From Hemibagrus wyckioides (Eukaryota > Chordata > Actinopteri > Siluriformes > Bagridae): DNA of 64,000 bases. The stretch lies in contig NC_080714.1 of the NCBI RefSeq assembly GCF_019097595.1, positions 26,635,259-26,699,258 of the forward strand, given 5' to 3'. Both the position numbers and the translations under genes were made by a program. Shown here piece after piece: positions 59,034-64,000 of the stretch. The first letter of the stretch is position 1. Each line of letters opens with the position of its first letter. Below the pieces are notes generated by a model. The model searched no databases, had not been told where the DNA came from, and worked only from the letters and a program-made list of their open reading frames with translations.

Positions 59034-61500
59034 ATGCAGTCACATGACATGGATGGCTGAGCATTCAAACTAAACTGTTTCACAGGATTGCTTTTTGAGG
59101 AAAAAAAACCCCTCGAATGTCAAAGCAAAGCAAGCTAATTCTGTCCAGCTTATGTCTGTTCACCAGCACGGTTCCCAGATGCCACAGTGTGTTGACTGAT
59201 CTACGGTTGATTGAGTTCATTTAAAATGTTGCGTCATGAGCCATTTTAGCCAAGCTTGCATCAGTGGCCATGAACGCTCTGCGTTCTCCCGTGTAGTCCA
59301 GTGTTTATTCTCAGACACTGGAGAGACCCCGGGGTCGATTTAACCCGGGCTTTGTTCTCACCATTAACGTTATCGCCTCATCTGTTTCTGGCTTGCTCCA
59401 GGCTCAGATCTCCTGCTTTCTGTAGACCCCAGCGTCTGCGGATGAGGGTGGCGTGTTCGTGGACGCCAGCAGTGGCCTCTGGACCTTCTCCGTTTAATAC
59501 CTCTTTCCTCCTCGTTGGCACGACACTCTGTGATACGTTGTCCAAATAGGGGAATGAAGAACAGAAATTCCTGGAAAAGCACAGAAATGTCCAGATCTTG
59601 TTTGTTTCCAAGAGTGTGTGTTGTGGTATAAGTCTGGGACACTGAGAGAGAGCTGTATGAGTATGAGAGAGACAGAGAGAAAGAGAGAGAGATTTCCATG
59701 CTTCAATTCTTCTGAGAATCCTATGCATTGAGACTGCAGTCATATGGGTTTGATTAGTGAAGTCCACACTGATGTGTGATGCCTCTGAGGCTTGGACATT
59801 TTTTTTTTTATCAGACTAGCCACTGACCTTCCCCTGCTTCAGGTTATTTACGAGGATATGATGCAGTGATATACGAGACCCAACCTTTGTCTGATGGAGA
59901 CTCCTTTAAAGTCTTATCTTAACGATTCATCACAGTGCCATGTCCATGCTTGGAAATCGGAAAAAATAACTCCACCTTGGACATGGAAAATGCGCAACAG
60001 AACTCGGAATTCCTAGTTGGGAAAATGCATCATTTTCCGTTTCTTTTTGATAAAACCTGTCGTGAAATTCATCACAGAAATAATTCACGTAGCTATAATT
60101 CTTTATTCATTTATCAAATCTAGAGACTAGCCACACACACACACTCACACACACACTCACACACACACACACACATACACACATGATTCCACTTTGGGCT
60201 CGGTGTTTCCGAGCTGAAGCACTGGAACATGTTTAGATGTTTGAAATACTGGAAAATCCACTTGAAACATTAAGCTCGCTCCAAGTGCACTAGACTGCAG
60301 CTTTCGACTCCGAGCGCTAGGGACGTCTACTGTGACTGTGCAGTTTCTCAGATCTTAGGCTCAGAGAAATAAATACATTTTAATAAACTACACATTTTCT
60401 CAGTACTAAAGCACTGGTTCGAGCGAAGACGTGGTCATTTATGGGAAAGAAAACAAGCCGTATTGACCATTGTTTAGGTTCACGCTGACTAAAAGAACAA
60501 CAGTCTACCACTTTATCATTTACTCTTCCCTACAGATGAGTTCTGTAGCTATACTGTACAGCCTGCTTAGCTAAACCTTAGCTACAGATCTCAGATTAAT
60601 GTTAGCACCAAACTGGTTACTAATACAAATTTTCTTCGATAAACTCGCTATCTGCTAGCTAAACTCTATCTAAAGTTGTTAGATTAACTTTAGCAATGTT
60701 TAGTTTTTAACCAAACTTATGCTCCTACCTGCCTGATAATCTCTTACAACAGTTGTCTGTTTAATATTAGCACCTTTTGGTTATTCAGAGCAGGTCTGAG
60801 TTAAATTAGCCATCTGCTAAAGTTTTAAATTAATGTTAGTGCCTAATAGCAGTTCTTAAACTCGCTAACTGTTAGCTAAACTCTCAGTTGAACTAACCGC
60901 TGTTACTTTTACTTTTGAGTTTAAAGTTTTGGAGTCTCTATTACAAACACGTTATGCTAGTTTAAATCAAGTAAGTAAGTTTTTAGAAAAATAGCTCGAG
61001 TTATTAGATTATCGTTAGCGCCAGTCGGTTACTGGTGGTTGCAGTTCTTGAGACAAACTAGAGACAAATGATAGCTAGAAATATGATTAGCTAGAGTTAG
61101 CAGGTGATCTGATCTTCCAGTAGCATTACTATATATGATATAGCACAGTTTTTATTTATTTTTTGAACATTTGAAAATGTACAAGCAAACGAGCGAGATT
61201 AAACCTCTCCTATGAGCAGTTACACGAGCGTCTGATGCGTCTGAGGGGCCTTTCTTTTGTTAGCCGAAAGCGAGATGAGAAAATAAATGGCTTAATAAGA
61301 AGCTCTGGATATCTTAGTGCGAGACTTACAATAAAACAAGCCTCGGAACGAGAAGAAATGAATCCAGAGGGACTTGAGCCAAAGTGGCAAATCTCTGGAA
61401 AAGCCCTTGGAGTTTGGATAGAGGAAAGAAGAGGAGAAGAGAACAGAGAGAAGAGAAGAGAGGGGCCCACTGCAGACCTGCACCATTTGTAGTTGGTATA
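58069..61500. other. Non-coding stretch with simple repeats
   Basis: (TC)n at 58964-59035 and (CA)n at about 60127-60183. No coding similarity in the short open frames, including the antiparallel pair at 59300-59770. Confidence 0.4.
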
Positions 61501-61505
61501 GTGTC

Positions 61506-61550
61506 TGGGGGGGGGGGGGCGTGAGGGCGGAGTGGAGGGGGGTGGGGGGG
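61506..61550 (+). repeat. G-rich tract (G-quadruplex candidate)
   Basis: A run of about 14 G residues followed by gcgtgagggcggagtggagg, ggggtggggggg. At least four G3+ runs lie within 45 bases. Confidence 0.8.
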
Positions 61551-62249
61551 ACAAAGACGTCTTAGTGTTTTAAGACTCCCTGCTGAACCGGGGCCATTTG
61601 ACTTGCTCTCAAAGGAAATGAGGGCAACCTTAAACCTGCATCCACTTCTTTTCCACCGCAAACTCGCCCCCTCCACCGGCCCCTACACACACACACACAC
61701 ACACATCCTCAGTTAAAGCCCCAATGCTCAGAGTTATATTGTGCTTTGAAGATAAAGACAGATGTATTGTTTTTTGTCCCTGGTGTGAGGTGAGAAAGGG
61801 ATCTTTGTACCCCGGGTTCGGTAAGTCGGAACAACAAAGGCAGTATTTTAAAGCGAGACGTGTTAACACTGCAAGGCAGCCGAGCACTGCAGCGTGCAGG
61901 AGTTTCAAATAACGTTCCAAAACAATGTTTTTTCCCGAAGCAGAGTGAAAAAAGAGGTTTATTTATTCTAGAGATTGGAGGTGCAAATGCATGGGAACAC
62001 ACACACATACACACACACATTGTATTGTTTGTTGCTCATCAGGAATGGTTATCCCAGCTGGATTGAAAGAGTGCATAGTTACTCTTTCTTTCCCTGTCTT
62101 TCACTTCTCCTTTTTCTCCTTCTAGTTTTCTCCCATTTTTTCACATCACAAGACGACTTGTTCCTTCAATCCCATTTCCAAATTGTTTCCCATCTGCTCC
62201 TGATTACCTTTGGTTGCACTTGGTTCTCTGCCAGCCATCTGGGTTTCCA

Positions 62250-62300
62250 TATTCTCTCTCTCTCTCTTTCTCTTTCTCTCTCTCTTTCTTTATCTCTCCG
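62250..62300. repeat. (TC)n microsatellite
   Basis: CT dinucleotide tract with TTTC interruptions. Confidence 0.85.
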
Positions 62301-62489
62301 CTCTTTTGCTTTTTCCTTCTCTCCATCCGTTCTCTTGTTCTCCCCTCCTTCAAACTGTGAGAAAGGATGGAGTAGAGGATAAGCGAGACGGGGAAGAAAA
62401 AAAGTGTCCAAGAGAGAGAGAAATCGAAAGTGAAAAAAGAGAGAGAGAGTTGGAGATTTGTAGTAGGCTTTTGGCAGTTGGTACAGAGC

Positions 62490-62570
62490 GAAAGGTAAGA
62501 AAGATAGACAGATAGACGAGCAGATACTTTATTGGTGCTGTAGAGGAAAATTGCTTGTTATAGCATGCAT
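62490..62570 (-). mobile_element. Retroposon tail-like fragment, antisense
   Basis: Contains gatagacagatagacgagca then gatactttattggtgctgta and gaggaaaattgc. It matches the common fish retroposon end with atactttattgatc. Confidence 0.45.
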
Positions 62571-62881
62571 AACTGCAGTATAAATCTCTATTATGATGGG
62601 GCAGACGTCCAAGTCCAGATTCACCAAAGACTGAGTCTGAGAGCAGTGTGTAACACTCGAGACTCGGGGGAGGTGTGAGGCTTCGAGTGCAGGAGTGTTT
62701 CGAATTAAAAAACACTGGACAAAAAGGAAGGTGTGTGTATGTGTGGTCAGTCTTCAGGTTGCTGGTGGAGCCTCAGCCATTGAGTGTGAGACATCGGTTT
62801 GGACGCAAGTCAGACATCAGTTCTGGAGATGGCTACAGTGCTGATTATCTGTCCGGTATCTCATTTGGACCCTATAGTGGT

Positions 62882-63357
62882 ACAGTGGAACCTCGGCATA
62901 CAAATTCAGTTCGTTCTGGAGGCGAGTTCTTAAGGTGAATATTTGTATTGCGAAATGAATTTTCCCATCAGAAATAATGTAAATGCAGTTAATCCGTTCC
63001 AGCCACCCAAAAATATGACCAATATGAAGCGTATGTAAACTGCTTTTACGAAGAACTGACCCAAGCCAAGCAAAAAAACGCCCAAAAAAATCATGTAGCT
63101 TTTGAAGGTATGCCGAAGGCAACGCTGGTATCATGGGTTGACTCTTTCCAAATAGCTTTCGCTGACTGAAAAAAATTCGTAAAACTTCAGTTGGTTTCGC
63201 TCGGCTTTCCACTGCTAACAAGTTTTGAACGGCTCCCGGACATACGCATCCGTATGCTGAAAATGCTTCGTGTGCCAATGCAAATTTCTTGCAAAATTTC
63301 AATTCTTAAGGCAAACATTCATAATGGTGGGCATTCGTATGCCAAGGTTCCACTGCA
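62882..63357. mobile_element. Tc1/mariner-like MITE with inverted ends
   Basis: Left end cagtggaacctcggcataca and right end tatgccaaggttccactg are inverted and flanked by TA. About 475 bp, no transposase frame. Confidence 0.7.
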
Positions 63358-64000
63358 GTATCTTTGGGTAAGATTTTGAACTCCCATTTGGAGCCCAAAG
63401 CGTTAACCACCACCAGGCGAGTCACCAGGTTTGGTATGTTAACCACGTGAATGCAGGCAAAAGTTAGAGGGATCCTGTCATTCCGAAGCTCACCACCAGT
63501 TTCCTGGTCATGGCTACCATAACATGCAGCCAGAGCTTTTAAGAAACGGTCTTCAACGAAGCAACCATGGTTAATCACTAGCCCGAAACCATAGCCGATG
63601 AGCCAGCACATCTCTTTCTCACCCCAGTCTAACACTTCTTCTGTCCGTTGTCTTAAACTGTGATCTAGAAAACTCACTTGAGAACTTCTACAGGTGACTT
63701 CCAAGTGGTACTTGAGATCTGATGTGTAGAGAATCTAAACAGGAAGTGAGAAAATATGTTCAGCTGGAGAGCACCTGTGATCACTCCCTGTCCAGACAGA
63801 CAGACAGATTTGAGTCCTCACAAACTGCAGACAGCTACACAGGTAGCCTTTGATCCTTAAAATCCTAGGGGCAAACACCTGCAGATTTACCGAACAGCTG
63901 TGAACGGATAGTGTTGAAATTGTTGGACCAAACACTACCCCTAACATGGCTACCTGGCACATACAGATGACTGGAGACCTTCTTGTCGTATCCACAACTC
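63358..64000 (-). other. Unexplained open stretch at the right edge
   Basis: On the minus strand one frame is open across 63306-63734 (the last part is inside the MITE) and again from 63735 to 63995, separated by a single TAG. The TAG coincides with a strong acceptor-like CTCACTTCCTGTTTAG. The translation (for example WGEKEMCWLIGYGFGLVINH) matches no family that I recognise. It may be an exon, part of an unknown transposon, or chance. Confidence 0.2.

Noticed and set aside
59300..59770. Cluster of open frames on both strands
   Set aside because: No frame shows a recognisable domain or convincing splice context, and the frames overlap antiparallel.

Overview
This is nuclear DNA of a vertebrate, almost certainly a teleost fish. 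It has intron-split genes with GT-AG splice sites, many Tc1-type DNA transposons, tRNA-derived SINEs, LINE remnants, and very many micro- and minisatellites. Catfish-like genomes carry this kind of repeat mixture, but the species cannot be fixed from the sequence. There are no bacterial features.

Three protein-coding genes are supported, all on the minus strand. (1) The 5' part of mknk2, a MAPK-interacting Ser/Thr kinase, lies at about 1-4840: a probable TATA promoter, a non-coding first exon and four coding exons encoding the first 114 residues. The rest of the gene runs off the left edge. (2) A complete mob3a coding sequence lies at 17090-23428 in three coding exons (216 aa), including a tiny last exon of nine codons plus stop. 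MKNK2 and MOB3A are also neighbours on human 19p13.3. (3) A complete zap70 coding sequence lies at 31830-45468 in twelve coding exons (607 aa): tandem SH2 domains, interdomain B and the tyrosine kinase domain of the T-cell-receptor kinase. All exon junctions were worked out by hand and keep frame throughout.

Layout. 1-4980: mknk2 5' end and promoter. 4981-17012: intergenic, with Tc1-type transposons, a LINE reverse-transcriptase remnant and other retroposon debris. 17013-23450: mob3a. 23451-31490: intergenic or mob3a 5' flank, dominated by two minisatellite families in the order X-Y-Y'-X', where X carries a perfect CCAAT-box consensus. 31490-45497: zap70, whose introns hold most of the satellite DNA (purine tracts, 22-31 bp minisatellites, AT-rich repeats, (CATC)n). 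45498-64000: zap70 upstream region, with no recognised coding exon. It holds a 61-bp minisatellite, a CpG-rich promoter-like block at about 56.2-56.5 kb, a Tc1/mariner-like MITE and an unexplained open stretch at the right edge.

mknk2 and mob3a have general signalling roles (translation control through eIF4E phosphorylation; MOB-family kinase adaptor), while zap70 is a lymphoid gene. Nothing in the sequence suggests joint regulation. The most interesting points are the zap70 interdomain B (loss of the Tyr315 equivalent and a pair of very short exons that could be skipped in frame), motif-bearing minisatellites (forkhead-like in zap70 intron 4, NF-Y-like around mob3a), a UG-repeat at the start of the zap70 3' UTR, and a MITE family carrying NRF1-like palindromes.
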